A DNA stretch of 7,547 nucleotides. Origin: Rhodospirillaceae bacterium UBA3470 (GTDB lineage Bacteria; Pseudomonadota; Alphaproteobacteria; Rhodospirillales; Casp-alpha2). Below the pieces are notes generated by a model. It did not search any database and was not told where the DNA came from. It saw only the letters and a program-made list of their open reading frames with translations. This document shows positions 7,259 to 7,547 of the stretch, in pieces. The position numbers were made by a program, and so were the translations under genes. The stretch lies in the NCBI GenBank assembly GCA_002378125.1, contig DFRF01000234.1:1-7547 (forward strand), read 5' to 3'. The number at the start of each line of letters is the position of its first letter. Position 1 is the stretch's first letter.

Positions 7259-7547
7259 TTATGGCCCGGTCAAGCGATCCCAATCAAGGCGCGTTTCAAC
7301 GCAAATTGGCTTTTGCCGTTGGCGGACACCAGCGTTGATTTCCAAGATTTCAGGATGGGCCTCGAAAAATTCGACGATATCGTCCATGTCGTATTCCAGA
7401 GCCTTCCCACCGGCGCGCATGGCCTCTAACAGCGTACAGATCACTGCATAATCCTCTGACGTATCAAGAGTGAGGCGCCAATCTCGCGCGTGACGCGGGT
7501 CGACCGGCGCTTGGGCTATCCGGAACTGATCCGAATTCTCCGTGACA
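7259..7547 (-). CDS. SpsF-like nucleotide-sugar cytidylyltransferase, C-terminal fragment (gene continues past the right edge)
   Basis: The frame is open from the window edge to the TAA at 7261-7259, giving the last ~95 residues; the start lies outside the window. The visible part contains DWRLTLDTSEDYAVI near its beginning (about 7484-7440), the typical C-terminal block of SpsF-type acylneuraminate/KDO cytidylyltransferases, in which W-R-L-T-x-D-T-x-E-D is the metal-binding region. An EFFEAHPEILEINAGVRQ segment follows, matching the usual xLxxHPELxxINAxVRQ ending. Such enzymes activate acidic or amino sugars as CMP derivatives for surface glycans. The catalytic N-terminal nucleotide loop is outside the window, so substrate and activity cannot be judged. 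A GTG at 7444 is internal and not the start. The gene is 6 bp upstream of the GT2 fusion gene and clearly co-transcribed with it. Confidence 0.75.
   Translation of the reverse strand, partial: VTENSDQFRIAQAPVDPRHARDWRLTLDTSEDYAVICTLLEAMRAGGKALEYDMDDIVEFFEAHPEILEINAGVRQRQKPICVETRLDWDRLTGP

Overview
The window is the 3' end of one minus-strand operon, probably from an alphaproteobacterium of moderately high GC. The organism is inferred from base composition, from the gene content, and from the TPR-plus-glycosyltransferase architecture, which is known from Caulobacter flagellin glycosylation. No RNA gene, mobile element or CRISPR array is visible. Every credible gene reads right to left.

Layout in transcription order. 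(1) The C-terminal ~95 residues of an SpsF-like nucleotide-sugar cytidylyltransferase run off the right edge (7547-7259). (2) After 6 bp comes a 455-aa fusion (7252-5885) of an N-terminal family-2 glycosyltransferase and a C-terminal module resembling CMP-sialic acid synthetases (NeuA/PseF), with altered signature residues. (3) A complete NeuB-type nonulosonic acid synthase with a C-terminal SAF domain follows (5839-4838). (4, 5) Two tandem paralogues of 751 and 727 aa (4759-2504 and 2511-328) each carry a long TPR array, a shared FPWG-x-FPFP insert and a GT-B-like C-terminal domain; their coding regions overlap by 8 bp. (6) Directly after the second paralogue lies a short out-of-frame remnant or mini-ORF (331-143) that resembles only the C-terminal part of the same family. 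(7) A strong intrinsic terminator at 28-2 closes the operon.

How they may work together: NeuB condenses a hexosamine derivative with phosphoenolpyruvate to a nonulosonic acid of the sialic, legionaminic or pseudaminic type. A cytidylyltransferase (the SpsF-like protein, the NeuA-like module, or both) would activate it as a CMP sugar. The TPR-GT proteins would pick a protein acceptor through their TPRs and glycosylate it, as FlmG does with flagellin in Caulobacter. The acceptor and the exact sugar cannot be read from this window. The most unusual points are the GT2::NeuA-like fusion, the paired TPR-GT paralogues with unequal conservation of key residues, and the leftover third copy.
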